DNA from: Acidobacteriota bacterium
Lineage (GTDB): Bacteria > Acidobacteriota > Blastocatellia > RBC074
Assembly (NCBI GenBank): GCA_018268995.1
Contig: JAFDVL010000010.1
Coordinates: forward strand, 1-64,000
Length of the DNA stretch: 64,000 nucleotides
Direction of reading: 5' to 3'
Of this stretch, positions 43,910 through 53,372 are shown piece after piece (position 1 is the first letter of the stretch; every line of letters starts with the position of its first letter). A model generated the notes under the pieces. It was not told the DNA's origin. It ran no database searches and saw only the letters and a program-made list of their open reading frames with translations. The position numbers and the translations under genes are program-made.

Positions 43910-44907
43910 TGAATCGGAATCGAAGGCGATGGCGTAAAGGATTGGTCATTGCAAATCTGATTTTATGGGGACTGGTCGCCGTCGTTTTCTTGCTTATTAC
44001 TCAGCCCATGCCTGCACCTATGCTCGATGATCCGCCAGAAATGAAAGTTTCAGCAGAACGACTCCAAACGCACGTAAAAATGCTGGCAGAAACGTTTTCG
44101 CCGCGCGATTACACGCACACTGAAAATCTGGATCGGACAGCCGAGTATATCAAACAGGAATTAGCACAAACGCCAGGCGCGATTTCAGAACAACCTTACA
44201 AGGCCAATGGAAAAAGCTATTGCAATGTATTGGCACTTTTTGGGCCTGCCACGGCTGAACGGATTGTCATTGGCGCACATTACGACGTATGCCAGCCTTA
44301 TCCTGGCGCAGACGACAATGCCAGTGGCGTTGCCGGGCTAATTGAGTTAGCACACTTGCTTGGCAACACTGAATTGCCGTTACAAGTTGAGTTGGTTGCT
44401 TACACGTTGGAAGAGCCACCGTTTTTTCGGTCGGAAGCGATGGGAAGTGCTGTTCATGCGAATGCCCTGAAGAAACAAAACATTCAGGTGCGGGCGATGT
44501 TCAGCCTGGAAATGATTGGCTATTTTTCTGATGAACCAGACAGTCAACAATTCCCGAATCCGATTCTCAAGCTCTTTTATCCTTCGCGCGGCAATTTTAT
44601 TGCAGTCGTGGGAAACTTTGGCCAAATGGGGCTGGTGAGAAAAGTGAAACGGGCGATGCGGTCTACTGCGTTATTACCTGTGCATTCGATCAACGCACCG
44701 GGCTGGTTGCCGGGCATAGATTTTTCAGATCATTTGAATTACTGGCGCGTCGGGTATCCGGCAGTGATGATCACGGACACCTCGTTTTATCGCAATCAGA
44801 ATTATCACACGGCGCAAGACACCGCAGAAAAACTGGACTACAATCGAATGGCAAAAGTTGTAGAATCAATTTATGCAGCGATTTTGGCCTTAGCCAGAAT
44901 TCCGTGA
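43909..44907 (+). CDS. M28-family zinc aminopeptidase, membrane-anchored
   Basis: A 332-residue protein with an N-terminal transmembrane anchor (LVIANLILWGLVAVVFLLI). The co-catalytic zinc motifs of family M28 are visible: IVIGAHYDVCQPYPGADDNASG (split over two ligand sites), EEPPFF with the general-base Glu, and a late HTAQDTAEKLDY His. It acts on peptides outside the membrane. It is translationally coupled to the cupin gene. Confidence 0.88.
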   Translation: MNRNRRRWRKGLVIANLILWGLVAVVFLLITQPMPAPMLDDPPEMKVSAERLQTHVKMLAETFSPRDYTHTENLDRTAEYIKQELAQTPGAISEQPYKANGKSYCNVLALFGPATAERIVIGAHYDVCQPYPGADDNASGVAGLIELAHLLGNTELPLQVELVAYTLEEPPFFRSEAMGSAVHANALKKQNIQVRAMFSLEMIGYFSDEPDSQQFPNPILKLFYPSRGNFIAVVGNFGQMGLVRKVKRAMRSTALLPVHSINAPGWLPGIDFSDHLNYWRVGYPAVMITDTSFYRNQNYHTAQDTAEKLDYNRMAKVVESIYAAILALARIP

Positions 44908-44930
44908 ATATCACTCTGAGAAATCATTCA

Positions 44931-45842
44931 ATGCAAGAGTTAATAACATCTGTTCGTCAAGGAGATTGTTTGGACGTTCTCCGTGACTATGAAGACGATT
45001 CATTTGATTTGATCATTACCTCTCCACCGTATGCTGACAGTCGTGACAAGACATATGGTGGCATTAAGCCAGATGAATACGTGGATTGGTTTTTACCGCG
45101 TGCCGCAGAAATGTTACGTGTATTGAAACCTACAGGAACATTCATCTTGAACATCAAGGAGAAAGTTGTCCAAGGCGAGCGCCACACATATGTTTTGGAA
45201 TTAATTTTGGCCTTGCGCAAACAAGGCTGGCTTTGGACCGAGGAATTTATCTGGCATAAAAAGAATTGCTACCCAGGCAAATGGCCCAATCGCTTTCGCG
45301 ATGCTTGGGAACGGTGCTTACAATTCAATAAGCATAAAAAATTCAAGATGCTTCAGGATGAAGTTCGTGTGCCGATGGGCGAATGGGCAACCGCACGGTT
45401 GAAATCATTAGGCAAAAATGATGTCGTGCGTTTTGATTCTCAAGTTGGCAGCGGCTTTGGTAAAAATATCGCTAATTGGGTTAATCGTGAACTTGCTTAT
45501 CCAACCAACGTGCTTCATTTGGCGACCGAAACAGGGAATAAACGCCATAGCGCCGCCTTTCCTTCTGCTTTGCCAGAATGGTTTATCAAACTTTTTACTG
45601 AGCCTAATGATTGGGTTTTAGACCCTTTTGCCGGGTCGGGGACAACCTGTGAGGTTGCGCAAAAGTTGCATCGAAATTCAGTGGGGATTGAAATTTTGCC
45701 TGCATATTGTGAACTTTCACGGGTCCGCTTACGCGAGGGGACGATGCTATTGTTTGATGAAGGACTTACGCATGATGCCAGTGACAATTCAAGAAATAAC
45801 GGCGTATATCGAGCGGAATATTCAGGAATTCCATCGCCGTAG
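44931..45842 (+). CDS. Site-specific DNA methyltransferase, beta class (type II)
   Basis: A 303-residue amino-methyltransferase (N4-cytosine or N6-adenine). Motif IV, LIITSPPYADS, is at residues 28-37 and motif I, DPFAGSGTT, at 231-239; this order (IV before I) marks the beta class. TSPPY suggests N4-cytosine, but N6-adenine is possible. It overlaps the restriction endonuclease gene by 71 bases, so the two are a modification-restriction pair. A GTG start at 44904 is possible; the ATG at 44931 is preferred. No UGA or frameshift is seen. Confidence 0.88.
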   Translation: MQELITSVRQGDCLDVLRDYEDDSFDLIITSPPYADSRDKTYGGIKPDEYVDWFLPRAAEMLRVLKPTGTFILNIKEKVVQGERHTYVLELILALRKQGWLWTEEFIWHKKNCYPGKWPNRFRDAWERCLQFNKHKKFKMLQDEVRVPMGEWATARLKSLGKNDVVRFDSQVGSGFGKNIANWVNRELAYPTNVLHLATETGNKRHSAAFPSALPEWFIKLFTEPNDWVLDPFAGSGTTCEVAQKLHRNSVGIEILPAYCELSRVRLREGTMLLFDEGLTHDASDNSRNNGVYRAEYSGIPSP

Positions 45843-46506
45843 ATTGGAAAGCTTGGCGAAGCTTAAACTTAAGAAGGTTTTATTGCGGAAGAACCCCTAT
45901 CTTTACAGAGCAAAAGACATCATTGATGCGCATGACTTAGTAAAAAGCTTGCTAGACGCACATCTTTCCTCACAGGAAGAAGGCATTTTCGGGGATTTTC
46001 TGGAAGGTTTGGCGGTTTATGTTTGCAGCAAGGCCTATGGTGGCCGAAAGTCCTCAGCGAACGGAATAGATTTGGAATTTGAGCGGGAAAATATTTACAA
46101 CCTCGTTTCAATTAAGTCTGGGCCAAACTGGGGCAATAGTAGGCAGATTGCAAAGATGCGTGAGGACTTTACCAAAGCAAAACGGATTTTGCGTACTAGT
46201 GGATCGGTAAAACATGTCGAAGCTATTAATGGATGTTGCTATGGGCGCGAACAAAGCGAAGACAAAGGCGAATATCTTAAACTCTGTGGCGAGTCGTTTT
46301 GGGCATTTATTTCCGGGCAGCGTAGTTTGTATACGGATATTATTGAGCCTTTAGGACATCAGGCAAAACAAAGAAATGAAGAATTTGCGATTGAATATAG
46401 CAAAGTGATAAATCGCTTTACCAAAGAGTTCATCGAAAGTTTTTGTGACCTAAACGGACAAATTGATTGGGTCAAATTAGTAACGTTCAATTCAGGGAAA
46501 AACTGA
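45772..46506 (+). CDS. Type II restriction endonuclease, PmeII-like
   Basis: A 244-residue protein whose conserved part ([39 protein letters not shown]) matches PmeII-type enzymes as I recall them. The probable PD-(D/E)xK centre is D100 in NGIDLEF and K115 in LVSIKSG. It cuts DNA left unmethylated by the partner methylase. AAGGA lies 8 bases before the ATG at 45772, within the methylase gene. The recognition site is unknown. The gene is complete and ends 20 bases before the peroxiredoxin gene. Confidence 0.82.
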   Translation: MMPVTIQEITAYIERNIQEFHRRRLESLAKLKLKKVLLRKNPYLYRAKDIIDAHDLVKSLLDAHLSSQEEGIFGDFLEGLAVYVCSKAYGGRKSSANGIDLEFERENIYNLVSIKSGPNWGNSRQIAKMREDFTKAKRILRTSGSVKHVEAINGCCYGREQSEDKGEYLKLCGESFWAFISGQRSLYTDIIEPLGHQAKQRNEEFAIEYSKVINRFTKEFIESFCDLNGQIDWVKLVTFNSGKN

Positions 46507-46526
46507 TACTAACAAAGGAGACAACA

Positions 46527-47111
46527 ATGATGAAAAAAGCATTCGGCTTGGTCGCTGTGCTGGCGTTGTTGGCGACTGCGGCTTTTGCTCAAGAGCAACC
46601 GCAAGCCCCCAAACCTGCTCCACCACCTCCGATCAAGACGCACTTGAAAGTCGGCGATAAAGCACCGGACTTAAAGCTTGTGGGGGTAGACGGCAAAACC
46701 GTCGAACTCAAAAAGCTGAAAGGCAAATCTAATGTCGTGCTGGCGTTTTATCCCAAAGCCTTTACCGGTGGCTGAACGAAGGAAATGAAGGCATATCAGG
46801 CTGATATTGCCAAATTTGAAGCTTCCGGCGCGAAAGTGTTCGGCATCAGCACCGACACCCTCGAAATCAATACCAAATTCCACAAAGAACTCGGCTTAAC
46901 CTTCCCGTTACTCAGCGACACTGATAACACTGCCTCAAAGAATTACGGCATCTTGAATGAGAAATCAAAGATGGCGATGCGGGCGACGTTCGTGATTGAT
47001 AAAAAAGGCGTCATCACGTACATCGAAGAAGGCGGCGCGGCGATCAGTACCGAAGGTGCGATCAAAGCCTGTAGCGTGTTCGCAGGGGTTATGAAAAAGA
47101 AGGAAAATTAA
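46527..47111 (+). CDS. Exported peroxiredoxin with in-frame UGA at the peroxidatic position, probable selenoprotein
   Basis: Reading through UGA at 46773-46775 gives a 194-residue AhpC/TSA-type peroxiredoxin with a signal peptide (residues 1-22, ending ATAAFAQ). The UGA is codon 83 in [19 protein letters not shown], exactly where the family's catalytic Cys sits in AFTxGCTKE. A Sec there would be the peroxidatic residue; selenoprotein peroxiredoxins of this kind are known, for example in Eubacterium acidaminophilum. No second Cys follows in the usual resolving place; the only other is in IKACSVF near the C-terminus. A SECIS-like stem follows at 46790. AAGGAG precedes the ATG, and a terminator follows, both signs of a live gene. 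Confidence 0.85.
46790..46811 (+). promoter_or_regulatory. Candidate bacterial SECIS hairpin in the peroxiredoxin gene
   Basis: GGCATATCA (46790-46798) pairs with TGATATTGCC (46802-46811) to give 9 base pairs with one bulged T, closing a GGC loop. The loop begins 24 bases after the UGA and starts with two Gs. A bulged U in the stem and a G-rich apical loop are features of known bacterial SECIS elements, so this is the strongest of the three candidates. Confidence 0.65.
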
Positions 47112-47121
47112 CGTAGTATAG

Positions 47122-47153
47122 AGTTCAGGAAGGTTCATTTGCCTTCCTGAACT
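47122..47153 (+). terminator. Rho-independent terminator after the peroxiredoxin gene
   Basis: AGTTCAGGAAGG (47122-47133) pairs perfectly with CCTTCCTGAACT (47142-47153), with an 8-base loop and TTTTC following. It is 11 bases past the stop codon. Confidence 0.88.
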
Positions 47154-47188
47154 TTTTCTGTTCCTTCTGCCCAGCCAAATCGTGTTGC

Positions 47189-47830
47189 TTACCTCGCAAC
47201 AATATTAAATTTGATCACCACTTCATTTTTGACCTTGATCGTTCCCAGTGCGGCTGAATAGGGCGTGATCCCGAAATCTGTCTGGCGCAAGGTGTATTGC
47301 CCTGTTGCCCGCAAGTTTTGCCCTTCCATCGTAATGTTCACCGGGATCGCAATGCGTTTGGTGACGCCGTGCAACGTGAGATCGCCATTCAATGTGAAGC
47401 TGGCATTGTTCCCATTTTGATTGAAATTGGCGAGCGAGGCAGAGCGGAACGTGATGCGGGGAAACTTCTCAGTCTCCAGCACGGATTTGTTCATGTTTTT
47501 GGTAATCTCTGCTTTATCCCTCTCGCTAATTTTATCGAGAATCACCAGGGATTTCGCGTCTACATCCAATTCCAATGAGCCCGCGCTTGGCCCTGCTGCT
47601 GGGACAACTACGCGCCCACTGAAAGATTTCACGCCGATGTTATGGTCGTGTGCAATGCTGCTCAGCAACCCAGTCTTCGCGACGAACAATGTAAAACTAC
47701 TTTCACTTGGAATCAGCGCATACGTGTGCGGGGCTGCTGATTTGCTTTTGGGTTGCGCGAAATCCGTGATGCCCAAAAATGCGCTAATAACCAGCAACAA
47801 AAAATACTTATTTCGGGATTTCCTTTTCAT
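47189..47830 (-). CDS. YceI-family exported lipid-binding protein
   Basis: A 213-residue protein with an N-terminal signal segment (MKRKSRNKYFLLLVISAFLG). The YceI lipocalin-like barrel follows: IPSESSFTLFVAKTGLLSSIAHDHNIGV, split over two strands, KFPRITFRSASL, and a late LRQTDFGITPYSAALGTIKV. YceI proteins bind isoprenoid-like amphiphiles in the periplasm. It converges on the peroxiredoxin gene. Pairing a YceI protein with a peroxiredoxin suggests, but does not prove, a quinone or oxidative-stress link. Confidence 0.87.
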   Translation of the reverse strand: MKRKSRNKYFLLLVISAFLGITDFAQPKSKSAAPHTYALIPSESSFTLFVAKTGLLSSIAHDHNIGVKSFSGRVVVPAAGPSAGSLELDVDAKSLVILDKISERDKAEITKNMNKSVLETEKFPRITFRSASLANFNQNGNNASFTLNGDLTLHGVTKRIAIPVNITMEGQNLRATGQYTLRQTDFGITPYSAALGTIKVKNEVVIKFNIVAR

Positions 47831-47845
47831 CGTTGTTTCTCCTAT

Positions 47846-48387
47846 TCAGATTCTTTCGGGGTTAGTCGTCGCCTTATCTGAATACCCTTCTCTGTGTATA
47901 TCCACAGGTCGCCAGATAAAATTCCAATAGACTGTTTGATAAATAAAAAACAGGATGATGACCGTCAAATTGCCGATAAAGAATGAGCGTTCCCAGCCTG
48001 AAAATTGAACGAGTGAGAAACATTGGGAGACCTTCGGATGCAGCGCCGGCCAAAGCCTGCACTAATGAACACCAGGGGATGGAGCGTAAAAAGCAGCACG
48101 TGTGACCTATGCTCAATGGTTTCACCTTCACGCCGATGAACGTTTTCATCCTTGAGAATGAAGACGGCGGAAAAGACACTCAGCCCCACATAAATGGCAA
48201 CAGTTTTTGTTGTTGGTGGCAGAAAGAACACCCAGAAAAGACAGGCTAAAACTGTAATCGTATCCAATGGGTGGCCGATTCGTTCCCATTTGGGCAAGGT
48301 ACGTTTCTGATGAAAATAAAACTCGTCAACGCCAATCCAAAGTAACTGTAAAACGAAGGGGATCAGAAGGTATCGCGAATCAAACAT
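47846..48387 (-). pseudogene. Hypothetical membrane protein with a frameshift near the 3' third
   Basis: The first frame (from MFDSRYLLIPFVLQLLWIGV) reads coherently with several hydrophobic segments to HPLVFISAG, then loses sense. A one-base shift near 48060 restores LWPALHPKVSQCFSLV and IGNLTVIILFFIYQTVYWNF, ending at a stop at 47846. Together they give about 180 residues with four or five helices. I recall similar uncharacterised membrane proteins with a FYFHxKRxLPKWERxGHP motif. The shift may be genuine decay or a sequencing error. Confidence 0.65.
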
Positions 48388-48594
48388 AAGTCCTTACACC
48401 GTGGGGCTATCCGTGCATCAAATGCCCCTGCCTTATATCATATTTTGTTTCCTGTGAAACTATATCCGCCAGAAAAACTCCGGTGTCAAAAAACGCCTCT
48501 TAGAGACTGAAATGTGGAATAACGTTGTAAGAGCCGTGGAAGAAAATCTGAGTATGAAAGGTAATTAGTATTGATTTGGCAATCGCGTCCTGCT

Positions 48595-49623
48595 TCAAAA
48601 TGAATCGAACAGGCTTGGCTGAGCCGTCGGACGGCGAAATGTATGGGGTCGGACTTCACGTCCATAGCCTGGTTGGTTAAATCCTAATTTCTGACAATGC
48701 AGCTTAAAGAGTTGTGTTAGCGCTTCCCAATGTGGCCCGGAGCCTTTCATTCGTTCGCCAAACTCAGGCAAATTTAGTTTGCCATCGCGCATTTCCCGAA
48801 TCCGTTTGAGTATTTTCGGGGCACGCTCCGGCATCGTTTTTTCGAGGCTGGCAATAAAATACGGCGCAACGTTGCCCGGCAATCGAAGCAGGTTGATGAA
48901 CGCCTTCCTGGCTCCGGCATCGTGTGCGCGTTTGAGCAATTCCGGGATGTGCGCTTCGCTCAGGCTTGGCATGACTGGAGCAATGCCGATGCCAACTTCG
49001 ATCCCCGCATCTGCTAAATCTTTCATTGCTGCAAAACGGGCTTCGGGATAAGGGGCGAAAGGCTCCAGTGCGCGCGATGTTTGGGCATCCACAAAAGGGA
49101 TCGTAAAAAATACTTCTGCCTCGGCTTCGCGGGCAATTTGCGCGATTAATTCTTTGTCACGGCGAATCAGCGCGGATTTGGTAATGATGCCAACTGGATT
49201 GCGAAACTCCAGGCAAACTTCCAGGCATTTTCGTGTCAATTGATAGTTAGCTTCAAGTGGGATGTACGGATCAGACGTGAACGAAAAAATCAGTGTGTCG
49301 CCCTTCCAGCTTTTCTTCATAAACTCTGCCCGCAGCAAGTCAGGCGCATTCACCTTGGCGACAATCTTGCGCTCAAAATCCGTGCCTGCGCCAAAGCCCA
49401 GGTATTCGTGGGTTGGCCTTGAGAAGCAATATGTGCAGGCGTGTGGGCAGCCGCGATAACAATTTACCGAATAATCAAAAGGGATGTCAGGGCTTTTGTT
49501 GTTCGTGATGATCGAACGTGTTGCCGTTTCCTCAAAGACTTCAAGTTTGGCTTCGGGCGGTTCTCCGATCCATTCAACGCTTGTATTCAGCCAGGGGTTG
49601 GGAGGGTTATTGACGTAACGCAT
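48595..49623 (-). CDS. PA0069-family radical SAM protein
   Basis: A 342-residue radical SAM protein related to spore photoproduct lyase-like enzymes. The cluster motif is in [21 protein letters not shown] (CxxxCxxC: Cys at P-H-A spacing). The N-terminal [11 protein letters not shown] and the C-terminal [14 protein letters not shown] are typical. The reaction is unknown. No partner gene is evident. The upstream region runs to the divergent sigma factor gene. Confidence 0.88.
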   Translation of the reverse strand: MRYVNNPPNPWLNTSVEWIGEPPEAKLEVFEETATRSIITNNKSPDIPFDYSVNCYRGCPHACTYCFSRPTHEYLGFGAGTDFERKIVAKVNAPDLLRAEFMKKSWKGDTLIFSFTSDPYIPLEANYQLTRKCLEVCLEFRNPVGIITKSALIRRDKELIAQIAREAEAEVFFTIPFVDAQTSRALEPFAPYPEARFAAMKDLADAGIEVGIGIAPVMPSLSEAHIPELLKRAHDAGARKAFINLLRLPGNVAPYFIASLEKTMPERAPKILKRIREMRDGKLNLPEFGERMKGSGPHWEALTQLFKLHCQKLGFNQPGYGREVRPHTFRRPTAQPSLFDSF

Positions 49624-49707
49624 ATCAACTATTTGTTCGCAGTTGGCGATTTGCGATGATAAACTCTAACACGTTTAGAGGTTGCGATTGCAGGTTTCTT
49701 TGTCCCC

Positions 49708-50622
49708 ATGAATAACGTCGAATTCAATCAACAATTCGCCCCACAAATTGCCGCATTATGGAATGCAGCTACGCCTCGGTATAACGTGACCGAGGCCGAA
49801 TTTGTTGCGCGGTTGCACCTGGCTGCGACGAAATATGTGGCGACCGATGACAACGCCGAAACCTTAGAATTTCTTTCTCAACTCAAGGCCGCCGATTTGT
49901 GTTTGGCGATTGCCTGCGAAAAAGGCCATGACGCCGCCTGGAGCGATTTTGAGACGACGCATCGTTCGATGATGATTGCCGCCGCGCGTGGGCTGACGAA
50001 GGATCAGTCGGAAGCTGAGGACTTAACGCAAACGGTTTATGGCGATCTGTTTGGCGTGCGTGAATCCGGCGAGCAACGAGCCAGCAAATTGACACATTAC
50101 TCAGGGCGCGGTTCGCTTGGCGGCTGGTTGCGCGCCGTGGTCTATCAAACCTTCATTGATCGCACCCGCCAGACGTCGCGCTTTGAGCAAATCGAAGAGG
50201 CCAGCGAGTTCGAGCGTTTAGCCAACAACGCTGAGGTCAAACTTTCAACTCCGCTTGCTCGCCCTGACGAAGCCCTGGAAGCGCGTGAGAGCATCCGCCT
50301 GCGCAAGGAAATGGAAGGCGCAATGTCGCAGGCTTTTGCCACGCTTGAGCCACGCGAACGCTTGCTGCTGAATTACTATTATTTTGATGAGCTGACACTG
50401 AAAGAAATTGGCGTCGTGATGGGCGTTCACGAGGCGACGATTAGCCGTTGGTTGAGCAAGTCGCAACAAACGATCCGCAAGAAAACCGAAGAGTTTTTGC
50501 GCAAACAGGGACTACAACGCGACGAAATCTCTGAATGTCTACAACTAGCGGCCCGGTCTGAAGTAGATGTGCGACAAATTATTAGCGAAGCCAAAGGCGC
50601 AGCCACAGAACGTGCGCCGTAG
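49708..50622 (+). CDS. ECF-type sigma factor, 304 residues
   Basis: A sigma-70-family factor with a long N-terminal extension of about 80 residues before region 2 (HRSMMIAAARGLTKDQSEAEDLTQTVYGDLF, split). Region 4 is at about 195-255 (LEPRERLLLNYYYFDELTLKEIGVVMGVHEATISRWL). A C-terminal extension follows. There is no good ribosome site before the ATG. The next gene encodes a zinc-binding anti-sigma-like protein, so the pair likely forms a regulatory switch. Confidence 0.88.
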   Translation: MNNVEFNQQFAPQIAALWNAATPRYNVTEAEFVARLHLAATKYVATDDNAETLEFLSQLKAADLCLAIACEKGHDAAWSDFETTHRSMMIAAARGLTKDQSEAEDLTQTVYGDLFGVRESGEQRASKLTHYSGRGSLGGWLRAVVYQTFIDRTRQTSRFEQIEEASEFERLANNAEVKLSTPLARPDEALEARESIRLRKEMEGAMSQAFATLEPRERLLLNYYYFDELTLKEIGVVMGVHEATISRWLSKSQQTIRKKTEEFLRKQGLQRDEISECLQLAARSEVDVRQIISEAKGAATERAP

Positions 50623-50686
50623 CCCGGAAAACAAATTGCGCGCAAGGCGACACCTGCATTTCGTTCAGAGATTGTGCAATGATGTG

Positions 50687-50707
50687 CTACAGCTAGTTAA
50701 GCTGTAG
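50687..50707. repeat. Small perfect hairpin between sigma and anti-sigma genes
   Basis: CTACAGCT (50687-50694) pairs with AGCTGTAG (50700-50707) around a five-base loop. It ends 26 bases before the TTG start of the next gene. It could attenuate the anti-sigma message. Confidence 0.5.
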
Positions 50708-50733
50708 TCAATTTAAGATGGCAAAGGTTTTAT

Positions 50734-51957
50734 TTGATAAACGAAGTGGCAAAGAACGAGAACAACCTGGACCCGAATTTTGACGCGTTGCTGAAATCAC
50801 ACGTGAAAAAGCAGGGTGCAATCAACCTGGTCATCTGTGATCAGTTTGATCCTGACACAGCGAATGCCTATCTGGAGCGTGCGATGACGAAGAATGCGTT
50901 AGCTTCGTTCGAGTCGCATCTGTCTGATTGTCCTACGTGCCGTCGTCAGGTGATTGAGCTTTCGCGGATGATGCCTGTGTCGCCAGCGATTCCGGCACCG
51001 ATTTCAGCGGAAAAGGCGGCATCATTGATGGAGCGGGTTCGTGACTGGTTTACGGGCTGGTCTATCGGTGCCTTGGCCGGATTTGGTGCGGTTGTCGCCA
51101 CTGTTTTATTGATCGCTACCATTGCCTATCGGCCTGCACACGAAACGCAGGTAGTCACCAGTTTGCCACAATCGTCGGCCACACCTGTTTTCCCGGAAAG
51201 TGGGACTGCTGGGGATATTTCCCCCATTACCAGATCGGTTGAAATGCGAGCCAAATCCAATTCTTCTGCAACTCCCGCAGCAGCCGTTGGTACTCCTGCT
51301 CCACAGGCAGAGGCCGCAGGGCAAGCCCCCCTTGTAGCATCTCAAACTGCACCTGCTGAAAAATCGAATGATGATCGCAAAGAAATTACGGTAGGCCAGA
51401 TTCGGCAGATGGATGAACTAAATAGATCGCAGAACCAGATGCGAAATTTCAGAGAACTTGCACCCAGTGGCCCTGCTGTAAATCAAGCGCAGCCAGAACG
51501 CGGCGCTCCGGCAACTGCTGCTCCGATTGTCAGTGCTGCCCCGCCGCCGCCACCCAAATCCTCAGAAAAAGCTGCTGAACGGATGCGAGCGGCAGATACT
51601 TCCGGGGTAGCCGACGCCCAAAGCAAAAAGTCAGAGACGAAGCAATCCGCTTCAGAAGAAGCCCCCAAATCTGCCAAGGAAAAAAACGCCACGGGGACTG
51701 CGCTGGCAATGAGGAAACCTGAACGTCCGTTCCCTATAACCCGAACTATTGGCAGCAAGGTTTTTCTATTTGAAAATGGTATTTGGACAGATACCACCTA
51801 CGAAGCCGGAAAAGCTCTGCCCTTGATTCGGTTGCGGCAAGACAGCGAAGAATATAAACAAATCCTCAAAGAGGTTCCGAGCCTTAAACCTTTCTTCGAC
51901 CTCAATCCTGTCATCGTCGTGTGGCAGGAGAAGGTATATCGGGTTGAGAAGAAGTGA
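50734..51957 (+). CDS. Anti-sigma factor-like transmembrane protein with zf-HC2-type motif
   Basis: A 407-residue protein read from a TTG with AAGG 7 bases upstream. The N-terminal part has the zinc-binding anti-sigma motif (FESHLSDCPTCRRQVIEL: His, then CxxC). One transmembrane helix is at about residues 115-132 (FGAVVATVLLIATIAYRP). The rest is a long Ala/Pro/Ser-rich low-complexity region and a compact C-terminal beta domain (FPITRTIGSKVFLFENGIW). An out-of-frame ATG at 50718 opens only a short frame. It would hold the upstream sigma factor at the membrane. Confidence 0.78.
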   Translation: MINEVAKNENNLDPNFDALLKSHVKKQGAINLVICDQFDPDTANAYLERAMTKNALASFESHLSDCPTCRRQVIELSRMMPVSPAIPAPISAEKAASLMERVRDWFTGWSIGALAGFGAVVATVLLIATIAYRPAHETQVVTSLPQSSATPVFPESGTAGDISPITRSVEMRAKSNSSATPAAAVGTPAPQAEAAGQAPLVASQTAPAEKSNDDRKEITVGQIRQMDELNRSQNQMRNFRELAPSGPAVNQAQPERGAPATAAPIVSAAPPPPPKSSEKAAERMRAADTSGVADAQSKKSETKQSASEEAPKSAKEKNATGTALAMRKPERPFPITRTIGSKVFLFENGIWTDTTYEAGKALPLIRLRQDSEEYKQILKEVPSLKPFFDLNPVIVVWQEKVYRVEKK

Positions 51958-52028
51958 AAATCCCCTCTTGGAAAAATTAATGCACGCGTGCTAGGATGTG
52001 CGCCTTCATTCGCCGCCTGAGGCAATGC

Positions 52029-52114
<86 letters not shown>

Positions 52115-52371
52115 CTTCAATCACGAAATAGTTATCCTTTAATTGGCTAATGACTGGTTGAAGTTGATCCTTGGCTCCGATTTCTTCTCCACAATCCTCA
52201 AGTAAGAAGTATAAATTTTCCTTTTCTTGTTTTTCTTTCATGTTTTCCTGCTCTTACTGCACAGCTGGAGAGAGCGCGCCTATTTCCCAAACACGGTTTT
52301 ATTGTTTTCCTAGCATAAGCTCGCAATGATTGCGCCGCATTCTTGCACTGTCATTAAGCAAGGAAGCGGTT

Positions 52372-53367
52372 ATGCAAATCTCACGCAAACACACACATAT
52401 ATTTTGGGCGTTGTTGGTGCTGAGTGCCTGTTCTTTTTCGGCACTCGCCCAACCTGGCCCAGCGCTTCCTGCAACTTATGGAATGAGCAATCAGAAGGCG
52501 GGTTCTGTTCTGTTTTATTCCATTTACACTTCAAACATTATCTGGCCGCAGCAGGAAAATACACGGATCAATATTACGAACACGCATACAACACAGATGG
52601 CATATCTCCATCTGTTTTTTGTAGATTCTGTTACTTGCCAGTCAGCCGATAGTTTTGTTTGCTTAACAGCCAATCAAACTTTCACTTTTGTGACTTCAGA
52701 CTATGACCCAGGCATCACTGGCTATTTGCTGGCGGTGGCGGTGCATAAGGATACTGGCTTACCGATTCAGTTTAATTATCTGATCGGCGATTACTACTTG
52801 AAATTAATGTCGGGCCATAACGCGAACCTGGGAGCGGAAGCCTTTGCCGCGCTGAAGGACAACCCGACAACAATCAATGCAGATGGCTCTACCGTAGATG
52901 TTAAATTCGATGATGTAAATTACAACGCCGCGCCGCGCATGTTGGCTCTTAACAGTCTTCCCAGCCGCCTGGATGGCAACGACACTCTGCTGATTCTGAC
53001 CAGTATGTGGGGAAATTTAGCGGGTGGAGAAAGCGGGAGTATTGGTGGCCTTTTGGGCTTAACGTACGATGATGCAGAAAAAGGCTATAGCTTCACGATG
53101 GCGGGCGGGAAATGTCAATTTCGCAGCTCCATCACAGATGGCAGCCCACGTATGGTGCCACGTTTTTCAAGCATCGTGAAAGCTGGGCATGTGGGATGGA
53201 TGAAGCTCTGGCCGACGGCAAATATTCCTATTGTTGGTGTGATGATAAATTTGAACCAGAGCGCCAACACCTCTGTGACATCTTTCAGCGGCGGTCATAA
53301 CTTACACGCCCTTTCAACGACTACAACAGGTGTCTTCACGATTCCCATTTTCATTCCCAGTTGCTAA
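52372..53367 (+). CDS. Hypothetical exported protein
   Basis: A 331-residue secreted protein with a signal peptide (MQISRKHTHIFWALLVLSACSFSALA). The body is beta-rich with motifs such as AGSVLFYSIYTS, NTRINITNTH and a late GWMKLWPTANIPIVGVMINL; it looks like an extracellular all-beta fold. I recognise no family, but several long Ser/Thr/Asn-rich loops suggest surface exposure. AAGGAAG lies 6 bases before the ATG at 52372. It converges on the next gene with 5 bases between the stops. Confidence 0.75.
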   Translation: MQISRKHTHIFWALLVLSACSFSALAQPGPALPATYGMSNQKAGSVLFYSIYTSNIIWPQQENTRINITNTHTTQMAYLHLFFVDSVTCQSADSFVCLTANQTFTFVTSDYDPGITGYLLAVAVHKDTGLPIQFNYLIGDYYLKLMSGHNANLGAEAFAALKDNPTTINADGSTVDVKFDDVNYNAAPRMLALNSLPSRLDGNDTLLILTSMWGNLAGGESGSIGGLLGLTYDDAEKGYSFTMAGGKCQFRSSITDGSPRMVPRFSSIVKAGHVGWMKLWPTANIPIVGVMINLNQSANTSVTSFSGGHNLHALSTTTTGVFTIPIFIPSC

Positions 53368-53372
53368 CTGGC

